A stretch of DNA of 64,000 nt from Vibrio gigantis. GTDB taxonomy: Bacteria; Pseudomonadota; Gammaproteobacteria; Enterobacterales; Vibrionaceae. Below, piece after piece: positions 54,094 through 62,628 of the stretch (position 1 is the stretch's first letter; each line of letters begins with the position of its first letter). The stretch is taken from NCBI RefSeq assembly GCF_024347515.1, contig NZ_AP025492.1, positions 1,984,001 to 2,048,000 on the forward strand. The letters run 5' to 3'. A model generated the notes under the pieces. That model had not been told where the DNA came from, searched no databases, and was given only the letters and a program-made list of their open reading frames with translations. Position numbers and translations under genes: made by a program.

Positions 54094-54462
54094 TTACTCT
54101 TCCGTAGGCAAAACCATAGGGATCGAAAACTTAATTCGTGATTCAGAGGTAGTTTTATCTTCGCTTTGACCCTGAGCCCCAATACCTAAACCACCGACTT
54201 TGATTCCCAAGCTTCCTTTGGTTGTAGAGCCTTCAGCCGCTACTACCGCTACGTCAAAGTCAATCTGGTGAACAACCTTTCTTAATTTGCCTGAACGCTC
54301 ATCTGCCAAATAACCATATACTTTTTGATCATCTGCTCCATTAGTTCCAATTACATTCCTAGGATTCACTACAGCACTAGAATCTTTTAATTCTTCAGAA
54401 GCACTTTCTATACCTCTAGAGATTTGAACTAACGCTGTGCTTATAAATTGATCTAATTCCAT
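54094..54462 (-). CDS. Trypco2-like small protein, first cassette gene
   Basis: A 122-residue protein with an N-terminal helix (FISTALVQISRGIESASEEL) and a beta C-terminal half (IDFDVAVVAAEGSTTKGSLG then IKFSIPMVLP). This is the layout of trypsin-co-occurring domain 2 proteins found beside trypsin-like proteases in conflict systems. No protease is adjacent. A 42-base inverted repeat stands directly upstream and probably controls it. The stop lies 4 bases from attC 1. Confidence 0.5.
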   Translation of the reverse strand: MELDQFISTALVQISRGIESASEELKDSSAVVNPRNVIGTNGADDQKVYGYLADERSGKLRKVVHQIDFDVAVVAAEGSTTKGSLGIKVGGLGIGAQGQSEDKTTSESRIKFSIPMVLPTEE

Positions 54463-54489
54463 CGTACCTCCAATTTTCTAACAGTTATT

Positions 54490-54531
54490 AGACAGAGAAA
54501 TTCTGTATTTAAATGCAGAGTTTTTCTGTCT
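54490..54531. promoter_or_regulatory. 42-base inverted repeat upstream of the trypco2-like gene
   Basis: AGACAGAGAAATTCTG (54490-54505) pairs with CAGAGTTTTTCTGTCT (54516-54531) with three mismatches, and the 10 bases between are themselves near-palindromic. A similar half, GATTTTTTCTGTCTA, occurs again at 54620-54634. It looks like an operator for a dimeric repressor. Confidence 0.5.
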
Positions 54532-55077
54532 AGTTTTTTATGTAGCTTATTTTAATCGACTTACTTTATTCATAACAACAGCTTATCGTTCTTAGCTTGT
54601 GATTGAACAAGAAAATGTAGATTTTTTCTGTCTAACAAGATCAAATGTAGAAAAGATGAGTTCTGTGCTTAGTGGTATTGTTAAAACAAGATTACTATTG
54701 ACAATAAAGACAATATCCCCGCTTCCAAAAAACCAGTTATTTACTCATTTATAGTTAAGGTAAAAATTGAAAAATATCGAGATTAACTTAAAGAAAAGTA
54801 TTCTCTAGATTCAAATAAAGCGGATTTTAATAACTCCCGACCCTTCATACGTTTACGATAAATAATAAAGATAGATTTTATAAAAACAGCTTGATCAATA
54901 AGAATTTTTGTAAACTTTGAATTACATACTCTAAAAATAAATCTCCCTGATAAACTTGTCATAATTTCAAATGTTCTTCCAATCTTGATTCGCAACACAT
55001 GGCATTAGCGTGTTGCATATAGACTTCCTATAAAGCCGTTGGGAAGAAGGAGTTTATATTAAAATCAGGAACGAAAA
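54532..55077. other. AT-rich gap between cassette array and metalloprotease
   Basis: This is where the attI site and integrase of an integron would be expected, but neither is seen. An open frame at 54783-54998 is very AT-rich, has no ribosome-binding site and resembles nothing. The plus-strand promoter of the protease must lie near 54980-55060. Confidence 0.4.
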
Positions 55078-56901
55078 ATGAACCAACAACGTCAACTAAG
55101 CTGGAAAATAGCAGCTATTCTAGGTACATCTTTTGGCTTCAATGCACACGCTGCAGAAATGGTCAGAGTCGATAATGATGCATTACTACAACAAAGCCTC
55201 GTCGCGCAGTCGAAGAGTGTTGCTCCACTTGAATTAGGTTTTTCTGAAGTTAAACGGGTGGTATTACCCAATGGAAAAACGAAAGTCCGCTACCAACAAA
55301 CTCACCTAGGTTTACCCGTCTTTGATACTTCGGTCGTGGCCACTCTCTCCAAGAACCAACCCACTCAGGTGTTCGGTTCCATGGCACAGGGAATCAGTGG
55401 CGACCTGTCCAGTATCGCGCCAAAACTGAATCGAGAACAAGCGATTGAAGCTGCGATATCCTCTCACCGCACGTTTACCGTCGGCAAAAAGTCCATTGAA
55501 AATAAAAACGCGAAACTGATGGTGAGATTGGATGAGAACCAAGTCGCCCAAGTGGTGTATCTGGTCGATTTCTTTATCGCGTCCTCTATGCCAGAGCGCC
55601 CTTTCTACTTTATTGATGCCACGACTGGTGATGTGCTCCAAAAATGGAATGGACTAAACCACGCTAAAGCATTAGGTACTGGCCCAGGTGGCAACCTCAA
55701 AACCACTCGATATGAATATGGCAGTGACTTCCCTAGCTTTCCCATCGACAAAACAGGGACGACTTGTACGTTAGAAAATGAATCAGTTAAGACAGTCGAT
55801 TTGAGGAACGGAACGTCTGGCAGCGCAGCCTACAGTTACAACTGTGCCGACGGAACCAACTACACCGATCATAAATACATCAACGGGGCTTACTCGCCTC
55901 TTAACGATGCGCACTACTTTGGTAATGTCGTGTTTGATATGTACAAAGAGTGGATGAACACATCGCCTTTAACTTTCCAGCTGACGATGCGAGTTCATTA
56001 CAGCACAGATTATGAAAATGCCTTCTGGAATGGTACATCCATGACTTTTGGAGATGGCAAAAATACCTTTTACCCATTAGTCGATATTAACGTGAGTGCT
56101 CACGAAGTCAGTCACGGGTTCACCGAGCAAAACTCCGGTCTTGTGTACAGAAATATGTCGGGTGGTATGAATGAAGCCTTCTCAGACATTGCGGGCGAAG
56201 CGGCTGAACACTACTTGCGTGGCAATGTGGATTGGGTGGTCGGTAGCGATATATTCAAATCAGAGGGTGGCTTGCGTTACTTTGATCAACCTTCAAAAGA
56301 TGGCCGTTCGATTGATCATGCCTCTCAATACTACGATGGTTTGAACGTTCACTTATCTAGCGGTGTTTATAACCGCGCCTTTTACCTTTTAGCAAACAAA
56401 TCGGGTTGGAATGTACGTAAGGGCTTCGAAATATTCACAGTCGCAAACCAGCTGTATTGGACGGCAAACAGCACCTTTGATGCCGGTGCGTGTGGCGTAG
56501 CGAAAGCCGCAGCAGACATGGGTTATGTGGTTGCCGATGTTGAAGATGCTTTTAATACCGTAGGCGTGAATGCAAGTTGTGGTGTAACGCCTCCAACGGG
56601 CAATGTATTAACGAAAGGCACACCGGTTTCGAACCTAAGCGGGAATCAATCCTCAGAGAGCTTCTACACCTTCACTGTTGATTCTGCATCAAACGTGACG
56701 GTTTCAATGTCTGGTGGTTCAGGTGATGCCGACCTTTACGTGAAATCGGGAAGCAAGCCAACCACATCCAGTTACGACTGTCGCTCTTATCGTGCTGGCA
56801 ATAATGAACAGTGCAGTGTGAGCGCGCAACCGGGCGTGACTTATCATGTGTTACTGCGCGGATACTCAAACTATTCTGGCCTAACGTTGCGTTTAGATTG
56901 A
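55078..56901 (+). CDS. Vibriolysin-like M4 zinc metalloprotease with PPC domain
   Basis: A 607-residue secreted protease. Signal peptide (about 1-25), FTP/PepSY propeptide (to about 195), thermolysin-type catalytic domain with HEVSH at 342-346 and GGMNEAFSD giving the third zinc ligand Glu366, the exact spacing of thermolysin, and a C-terminal PPC domain (about 520-607) that is usually removed. It belongs with HapA, VvpE and vibriolysin, extracellular elastase-like enzymes that degrade host proteins. A terminator follows. Regulation by quorum sensing is common in the family but no site is visible. Confidence 0.93.
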   Translation: MNQQRQLSWKIAAILGTSFGFNAHAAEMVRVDNDALLQQSLVAQSKSVAPLELGFSEVKRVVLPNGKTKVRYQQTHLGLPVFDTSVVATLSKNQPTQVFGSMAQGISGDLSSIAPKLNREQAIEAAISSHRTFTVGKKSIENKNAKLMVRLDENQVAQVVYLVDFFIASSMPERPFYFIDATTGDVLQKWNGLNHAKALGTGPGGNLKTTRYEYGSDFPSFPIDKTGTTCTLENESVKTVDLRNGTSGSAAYSYNCADGTNYTDHKYINGAYSPLNDAHYFGNVVFDMYKEWMNTSPLTFQLTMRVHYSTDYENAFWNGTSMTFGDGKNTFYPLVDINVSAHEVSHGFTEQNSGLVYRNMSGGMNEAFSDIAGEAAEHYLRGNVDWVVGSDIFKSEGGLRYFDQPSKDGRSIDHASQYYDGLNVHLSSGVYNRAFYLLANKSGWNVRKGFEIFTVANQLYWTANSTFDAGACGVAKAAADMGYVVADVEDAFNTVGVNASCGVTPPTGNVLTKGTPVSNLSGNQSSESFYTFTVDSASNVTVSMSGGSGDADLYVKSGSKPTTSSYDCRSYRAGNNEQCSVSAQPGVTYHVLLRGYSNYSGLTLRLD

Positions 56902-56943
56902 GTTAGCGCGTAGAGCGAAGCGCTGAAGATAACAACCAATAAC

Positions 56944-56969
56944 AAAGCCTACTCACATGAGTAGGCTTT
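56944..56969 (+). terminator. Terminator of the metalloprotease gene
   Basis: AAAGCCTACTCA (56944-56955) pairs perfectly with TGAGTAGGCTTT (56958-56969). T residues follow, and A residues precede, so it may also serve the convergent LysR gene. Confidence 0.8.
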
Positions 56970-57032
56970 ATTGCTTATTAAAAGGCTGGCTTGTTCTAGA
57001 GACTTAGACGACCTATTAAGAAGCCAAATTGA

Positions 57033-57932
57033 TCACGCAGACAGTTTTAAGATTTCACTGGTAAACAATTCTCTCAACCATCGGTTGACGATGTCGTCAT
57101 TGCGGTTGTTGTGCCAATACACGCTCAGTGACGGTTTGGTGTACTCGAACGGCAACTCTAACATCTTTATTTTTTCTTCATCGAAATACGCTTTCGCCAC
57201 GCTTTTAGGGAAAGTTGCGATCCAGTCACTGTTGTAGATGGTGTCTGAAAAGTCAGCGATTGAATTCAGCTTTCTTGCCACTTTCCTCTCTGAAAAGATT
57301 GGGCTGTGAAACTCGGTAAGCTGGTTAACTCGGTAGTTATCATGCGTGAGCGTCACATGCTTTTCTGAAAGATATTGCTCTAAGCTCACCTTATCTTCTA
57401 TCTGAGGGTGATCTTGGCTACACACAATACACAACTCATCACCCCATACTTCTTGGCTTAATAAGGTTGGATGTGCGTGAGTTAAGTCGACAACAAGGTC
57501 GATCTTTTTCTCTCGTATGTCGGTCGCCATGTCTTCTTTGATGTTCACGATTTCAATAACGCAATCTGGTGCTTCTTTCTGAATCCTATCCAGAACTTGC
57601 GGCAGAGTAACGCTGCTGGAAATACTCATCGCGGCAATTCTAAATGTGTAACGGCACTCTTTCGGATCAAAGTCGTGCGTTTCAGGCAAAGACTGCGAAA
57701 CAAGCTTTTGCGCTTGCTTGAAGATTGGATACAAGTCATTCGCGACTGGTGTAGGTTCGAGCGTGTATGATTTTCTAACGAAGAGCAGATCGCGATATTC
57801 ATCTCGAAGCTGCTTCAAGTGAGCGCTGAGACTAGGTTGCGAAATGTTGAGCCGTTCTGCTGCGTACGTTAGGTTTCCTTCTTCATATATCGCAATAAAG
57901 TAATAGATGAGGTTCAGATTAAATCGTTTCAT
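57033..57932 (-). CDS. LysR family transcriptional regulator
   Basis: A 299-residue LysR protein: winged helix-turn-helix in residues 1-60 (GNLTYAAERLNISQPSLSAH) and a periplasmic-binding-like effector domain after 90. It faces the metalloprotease gene convergently, so it probably does not control that promoter. The effector is unknown. Confidence 0.9.
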   Translation of the reverse strand: MKRFNLNLIYYFIAIYEEGNLTYAAERLNISQPSLSAHLKQLRDEYRDLLFVRKSYTLEPTPVANDLYPIFKQAQKLVSQSLPETHDFDPKECRYTFRIAAMSISSSVTLPQVLDRIQKEAPDCVIEIVNIKEDMATDIREKKIDLVVDLTHAHPTLLSQEVWGDELCIVCSQDHPQIEDKVSLEQYLSEKHVTLTHDNYRVNQLTEFHSPIFSERKVARKLNSIADFSDTIYNSDWIATFPKSVAKAYFDEEKIKMLELPFEYTKPSLSVYWHNNRNDDIVNRWLRELFTSEILKLSA

Positions 57933-58244
57933 TCGAGCCCTTTAGGCAATCATATAGTTTAATAAACGAGCACAACATAATATCGTTCAGGTAACGCCAC
58001 ATTATCACTTTTCATTCCCATACTTTGGTTAGGGCTATGACAACACAATGTTAAAACACCCAAGAGAAATAACACGAACTAGTATGGTAGGATGTAACAA
58101 AATAAAACAAAAAATAAATAAGACTTTGGTTTATATAAAGATATAGTTTTTCCTGATATCTAGTATAGGTGTAGCTTTATATTAGGATTCGCTTGATTTT
58201 GTCATAATTACCGATTCCTAAATAAACACTTATAGATATAGAGA
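57933..58244. other. Noncoding divergent promoter region
   Basis: About 310 AT-rich bases between the LysR gene and the lipoprotein gene. Promoters in both directions are expected; no clear palindrome or T-N11-A LysR box could be assigned by eye. Confidence 0.35.
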
Positions 58245-58787
58245 ATGATGAACCGATTTGTAAAGCCGATAATAATCTCAGCGAGCCTTATTACCTTATT
58301 TGGTTGTGTAGGTAGTAATGCAGTAACAGGTAAATTGATGGAGTTTAACGTTAAGGCCGTTGATAACCGTTACGCTCGTGGTGGCTTAAACATGCTTCTT
58401 GCACCTGCATACGGTATTACCGTTGCTGCCGATTACATCGTGTTTAACTCGCTGGAATTTTGGACGGGTAAGAACCCAATCAACAAGAAGCCACATATTT
58501 TCGATTCTAAGGTTGATACTTACATCGACATCAATGACCAACTGGATGATAGCCTAACAGATGCACCTATCGATCCATTGGCAAAGCATGTGATTGACCA
58601 CAGTGAAATGAAAGTACTTAACCAAGACGAAATCGCAGTTGAGCTAACCTACAATGACGGTACTCGCGCGACTCTAACCGGTCAACGTTTCGGTGATACA
58701 GTTCACTACTCTATTGATAACCAAGTGATAGTAAAAACAAGCTTGGAAGAGATGCAGACGTACATCGCATCAGCTGAGCAGTCGTAA
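58245..58787 (+). CDS. DUF3332-type lipoprotein
   Basis: A 180-residue protein with a lipoprotein signal ending LITLFGC (lipid-modified Cys near 21). The mature part carries GGLNMLLAPAYGITVAADYI, a conserved glycine-rich segment of DUF3332 proteins of vibrios. It probably sits in the inner or outer membrane. Function is not known. A strong terminator follows, so it is a single-gene unit. Confidence 0.75.
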   Translation: MMNRFVKPIIISASLITLFGCVGSNAVTGKLMEFNVKAVDNRYARGGLNMLLAPAYGITVAADYIVFNSLEFWTGKNPINKKPHIFDSKVDTYIDINDQLDDSLTDAPIDPLAKHVIDHSEMKVLNQDEIAVELTYNDGTRATLTGQRFGDTVHYSIDNQVIVKTSLEEMQTYIASAEQS

Positions 58788-58840
58788 CAGTCAGTATTTA
58801 TAACAGTTAGTATTTGTAACAACAGTCAGTGCTTATAAAA

Positions 58841-58870
58841 AAGAGGGTTAGCCATAAAGCTAACCCTCTT
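58841..58870 (+). terminator. Intrinsic terminator after the DUF3332-type gene
   Basis: AAGAGGGTTAGC (58841-58852) pairs perfectly with GCTAACCCTCTT (58859-58870) over 6 bases and is followed by a run of T. Confidence 0.9.
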
Positions 58871-59214
58871 TTTTTGTGTATCTTCTGCTATTTCAATATT
58901 CTTATCCGCTATTAGCTCACTAAGCCGACTCGACAATCGCAAACCTGATTCGTTGAGCCTTTATCCCTCCTCTAAAAAGCCTCACCACTAGGCTAGTTAA
59001 TAATTTGGTTAGTAAGCTATTGATTGGTTTATAAATTCAGAGATATCAAGTCAGCATCAATTTAATATTTTATAAATTGTTTAAATTGAGATCCTGTGCT
59101 GCACAACGAGGTAAAAATAACTGTCTAACTTTTAAACACATTCACGTTGCTGATAGGTTAATCCTTGTAGGGCAAATGCTCTATTAATGATAAAAATTAA
59201 AATAAGGATTATTT
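58871..59214. other. Noncoding region upstream of an exported protein gene
   Basis: About 340 AT-rich bases between the terminator and the next ATG. AAGGA lies 6 bases before the start at 59215. No other element is recognised. Confidence 0.35.
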
Positions 59215-60450
59215 ATGAGACCATCTTTTTCTATCAGTATGGTGCTTGCAACGACAGTGGTTGGCTTCCAGTCCTATGCAAATAATATCGACACAACTAA
59301 CTCAATCTCTCTTTCGGAGAATACTTCAGCACAAAAGCAATCTTTGGCGTTGCAAATCAGCGCCCGCTACTCGGATCTTGAGCTTTCTTTAAAAGACCAG
59401 ATAACAGAAAAGCAACTGTCTGCTCCGATAGACAAGCTTAACTCAGACAAGCCCTACTCCACGTTTTCAAGCAAGATGCAGAAAGCCGATCTTGGTTATC
59501 GCAAGATGAAAGGAATCAATAATTTCAGCGACTCTGTGCTAGAGATTCGCATGGCCGATGAAGCGATGATTGAAGCTTGGAAGAATGGTGAAAGCCCGCT
59601 GTTTGCGTTTGAGCCATCAGGCGATGATTCGGATTGGCAATACATTGAAGCGTATGACGTTTATGGACAAGTTCATGAGTTAGATGTGTACCAAATGCCC
59701 GACGTTCCAGTGTTTGTTATTGATAGTAACGGCTCAGAAGAACTCAAAGCAGGCTTAATGGCGATGCAGGCCGAGATGAACAAGCTAGGTACTGCAACAC
59801 AAATCAATTCCGACTCCAAAACCACCAGCGACAGTGAAGACAGTATAGGGAGTAAAAACGGTAAGGTTCAGAAGCAAACGTTTATGGGTACAGCTCAACG
59901 CTCGATGGCAATGCAGGAACCTGAGCCGTTGAATACTACACAATTAACGAAAATCCGTTTGGCTGTCGACCAAGAACCGTGGATCTCTGGCAAAGCTGAA
60001 ATCTATGCCATTGTGACGGGTGTCGATTCAAGTCGTTTAGAGCCACAAATAGACCTCGTTGAGATGCCATATCTGGATTATGACAAACAGACGTACTATC
60101 CAAATCAAACCGTTATCTTCTGGCCTCGCTACCGCTGGGGCGCTGCAGATATGATCTTGATGGAACACGATGATGGCATGGATTACAAAGCGTTAGCCAA
60201 GCTGCTAGTTCAAGCCGCAGAAGAAATTTTGAAGATGATTCCTGATCCAGAAGTTCAGGGTTACGCGATCATTCCTCAAATCACAGGTAAAATCATTGAT
60301 GTGATTCCTGATGGTGTATTAGTCAATGACGATGACTTCGTGGACGTGTACTACACCTTAATGCAAAACACTCCTTATGTAGACCGTCCGGGCGCAGGCG
60401 GAAATGCTGTCGCATCGTTTGAACCCGTCACGATTTTACCTACCGAATAA
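59215..60450 (+). CDS. Exported protein of unknown function, possibly DUF3103
   Basis: A 411-residue protein with a signal peptide (SFSISMVLATTVVGFQSYA, cleaved near 23). The middle has IEAYDVYGQVHELDVYQMPD and the C-terminus MILMEHDDGMDYKALAKLL and DEPFVDVY-like segments. It resembles the DUF3103 family of vibrios, but I am not certain. It should be periplasmic or secreted. Nothing in the sequence shows catalytic function. Confidence 0.6.
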   Translation: MRPSFSISMVLATTVVGFQSYANNIDTTNSISLSENTSAQKQSLALQISARYSDLELSLKDQITEKQLSAPIDKLNSDKPYSTFSSKMQKADLGYRKMKGINNFSDSVLEIRMADEAMIEAWKNGESPLFAFEPSGDDSDWQYIEAYDVYGQVHELDVYQMPDVPVFVIDSNGSEELKAGLMAMQAEMNKLGTATQINSDSKTTSDSEDSIGSKNGKVQKQTFMGTAQRSMAMQEPEPLNTTQLTKIRLAVDQEPWISGKAEIYAIVTGVDSSRLEPQIDLVEMPYLDYDKQTYYPNQTVIFWPRYRWGAADMILMEHDDGMDYKALAKLLVQAAEEILKMIPDPEVQGYAIIPQITGKIIDVIPDGVLVNDDDFVDVYYTLMQNTPYVDRPGAGGNAVASFEPVTILPTE

Positions 60451-60510
60451 TAGGTTTGCACAGCTTAGGGCTGCTCTATCTTGATCCCTAGCCTGCCCTT
60501 TATTATTTGA

Positions 60511-60566
60511 GATAGCTAAGCGTATATGCTCTAAGTAAATCTACTTTGGGTATATACGCTTCTATC
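60511..60566. repeat. Long imperfect hairpin between convergent genes
   Basis: AAGCGTATAT (60518-60527) pairs with ATATACGCTT (60552-60561), GATAG/CTATC extends it, and AAGTA/TACTT forms an inner stem. No T run follows, so it is at best a weak terminator; it may protect the 3' end of a transcript. Confidence 0.4.
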
Positions 60567-60616
60567 AGTTTGAGCATAGATCTTTACACTGTTAAGAGCA
60601 GACAGAATCAAACTGA

Positions 60617-60934
60617 TTACAACGAATAATCAAACACGATAATGTCGTCTAGTAACGGACGAAACACATCTTTCAGCGCGTCATGCTCTGGGTGTGGGAG
60701 GTAATTCTGACGGCCTTCTTCATCAGCAAACGTCATTAGTACCGAGTGGGTATAACCTTGGTTCTTGTTTTCAGGGCTGTCATTTAGCCCCCACTCGACT
60801 GAAGTAACCCCTTCAACCTTGTTCGGCATCGCTTCAAACAACATCTTTAGTTTTTGAACCTCTGAAGCCTCAGCGCTCTCTCTAAACTTAATCAGTAAAA
60901 TATGACGAATCATTCCCGTTTCTTTTCGATTCAT
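60617..60934 (-). CDS. Dabb-domain (stress-responsive alpha/beta barrel) protein
   Basis: A 105-residue ferredoxin-fold dimer protein: MIRHILLIKFRESAEASEV, SVEWGLNDSPENKNQGYTHS and HPEHDALKDVFRPLLDD are typical Dabb segments. AAAAGGA lies 6 bases ahead of the ATG at 60934, so the seven-residue N-terminal extension is probably translated. The function is not assigned for most family members. Confidence 0.85.
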   Translation of the reverse strand: MNRKETGMIRHILLIKFRESAEASEVQKLKMLFEAMPNKVEGVTSVEWGLNDSPENKNQGYTHSVLMTFADEEGRQNYLPHPEHDALKDVFRPLLDDIIVFDYSL

Positions 60935-61093
60935 TCTTAATCCTTTTCGAGTCTTCGTTTATTTGTGTGTCATTCGAGCCCACACCAGTCGCAAGCTAAC
61001 GTTAATAGAAAGACAAAATGCCACAGGTTACAGATACTGCCAAGGCTAGATGACTGAATTTTATAAAAGATTTTCAAGCCCAAAACGAAAAAC

Positions 61094-61113
61094 GCTGCAC
61101 CCGAAGGCACAGC
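61094..61113 (-). terminator. Intrinsic terminator with UUCG loop
   Basis: On the minus strand GCTGTGCC-TTCG-GGTGCAGC forms an 8-bp stem with two G-U pairs and a UUCG tetraloop, followed by GTTTTT. It ends transcription of the small 61148-61387 gene. Confidence 0.75.
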
Positions 61114-61147
61114 ATTTTCCATGGACATGGTAAGCACAGATTAAGCG

Positions 61148-61387
61148 TTAGTCGCGACGACCAGTCAGCTGAATCGCTTGGTCTTGATCAACGCTCGTTT
61201 GAAATTTCACTCCACCGACAGCGGCTTCGTTTCTTCCTTTCAGTGTTAAATCAGACTCAACGCGCTCTACGTTAACTTGATTATGATTACTCATCGTCAT
61301 ATCGATGGTACCAGTGTAAGAACCATCTGCAGCAAAAGCTGTATTCATTGAAATAGCCATTAAGCCTAGTGCGATTAACTTGTTCAT
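61148..61387 (-). CDS. Small exported protein
   Basis: A 79-residue protein with a signal peptide (KLIALGLMAISMNTAFA, cleaved after AFA) and a 59-residue mature part with beta character (GSYTGTIDMTMSNHNQVNV). It lies in its own unit with a clear terminator. The family is not recognised; similar small periplasmic proteins occur in vibrios. Confidence 0.65.
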   Translation of the reverse strand: MNKLIALGLMAISMNTAFAADGSYTGTIDMTMSNHNQVNVERVESDLTLKGRNEAAVGGVKFQTSVDQDQAIQLTGRRD

Positions 61388-61627
61388 ACATCACCTCGTT
61401 CTATTTTTATACTGTATTGTTTTGTTGAGATAACTTTAGCGCTCCAGTGATAGCGACACGAGGAAAAGCAGGATTTACCAAACGGAAAATCAAAGGATTA
61501 GAGAATTCTGACTTAGTGCTGTCTTATGGGTTTTACATTAGCGCTATGATATTAGGGTCACATGATCTTTACGCTTTAGCTACGCCAAAGATTAGTATCG
61601 TTACCATCTAAGCAATTTGGAGTGCTT

Positions 61628-62506
61628 GTGGACATCAATCTAGATATTCAGAATATCTTGGTCATCAAACGTATGTACGAACTTCGCAATGTGGGGTTAG
61701 TTGCGGAGTCACTAGGAAAAACTTCAGGGGCGATAAGTAAGAACCTTTCGAAGTTAAAAATACAGCTCGATGATCCGCTGTTCATTCAAACCAAACACGG
61801 GTTTGAACCAACGACTTTTGTTGAGACCAATATCGAGAACTTTGAGCAGATATTGAGCAGCGTTGAAGCGATAAAACACCAAGTATTCTCACCAGAAACT
61901 TACCATGGCGATATCAAAATCTACGCGAACACACTGTTCTGGGAGCGCTTTGGCTCGAAGCTCTACTTCACACTGACCAAAGAAGCCCCGCATGCTCGCT
62001 ACTCATTCGTTAGATGGGGCAGCAATGTTAAGAACAGGCTCATCGACGGCGAGGAGTCCGTGGCGGTTCACTACTTTGATGAGACCCTACCGCAGTCGAT
62101 TTCTCAAATGGAATTCGGAAAAGGAAAAGTGGTGTTCTTCGTAAGAGATGATCATCCGGCGAAAGACTTTGAGTCGCTTGCCGACTATCCAATCATTCTC
62201 TTTAAAACCCCAGGGTGGAATGACAATAAATACCCAATCCTTGAGCGCCTTAAAAATATCGGTTTTCACGTCAATCCGCGAGTGGAAGTTGATCACCCTG
62301 CAATGATTCACGACATCGTCTTAAAATCTGACTATTTTGGTATAACCCTAGATGGCAGCGTACCAGACGGTTGCAGCAGTATTGATTTACCTGAAAATCT
62401 AACGATCGATGTGAGCTATGTGATGAGCTGCCGCCGTTCGCAAAAAGACGCGCCTTTGAATCAATGGCTATTTAAAATGCTGAAAACCACACTGGAAAAC
62501 AAGTAA
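61628..62506 (+). CDS. LysR family transcriptional regulator
   Basis: A 292-residue LysR-like protein whose helix-turn-helix (VGLVAESLGKTSGAISKNLS, about 20-40) and effector domain (FGKGKVVFFVRDDHPAKDFE) are complete. It is read from GTG at 61628, which has GGAG 5 bases ahead. It converges on tryptophanase and shares a terminator with it; its targets are unknown. Confidence 0.85.
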   Translation: MDINLDIQNILVIKRMYELRNVGLVAESLGKTSGAISKNLSKLKIQLDDPLFIQTKHGFEPTTFVETNIENFEQILSSVEAIKHQVFSPETYHGDIKIYANTLFWERFGSKLYFTLTKEAPHARYSFVRWGSNVKNRLIDGEESVAVHYFDETLPQSISQMEFGKGKVVFFVRDDHPAKDFESLADYPIILFKTPGWNDNKYPILERLKNIGFHVNPRVEVDHPAMIHDIVLKSDYFGITLDGSVPDGCSSIDLPENLTIDVSYVMSCRRSQKDAPLNQWLFKMLKTTLENK

Positions 62507-62568
62507 ACCTAGCCACTAAAAACCGACCGATAACGGCTTCACTGTTCCAGCCCCCGCTTCAGAAAATA

Positions 62569-62590
62569 AAAGGCTCCGAGAGGAGCCTTT
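62569..62590. terminator. Bidirectional terminator between lysR-type gene and tnaA
   Basis: AAAGGCTCC (62569-62577) pairs perfectly with GGAGCCTTT (62582-62590) over a GAGA loop, between convergent genes. Confidence 0.8.
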
Positions 62591-62628
62591 GATTATGGTT
62601 CTGATGACTATTCGCTTATTTTATTATT

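Noticed and set aside
54783-54998. 71-codon AT-rich frame where an integron integrase would be expected
   Set aside because: It shows no tyrosine recombinase motif (no R-H-R-Y residues in order) and no ribosome-binding site.
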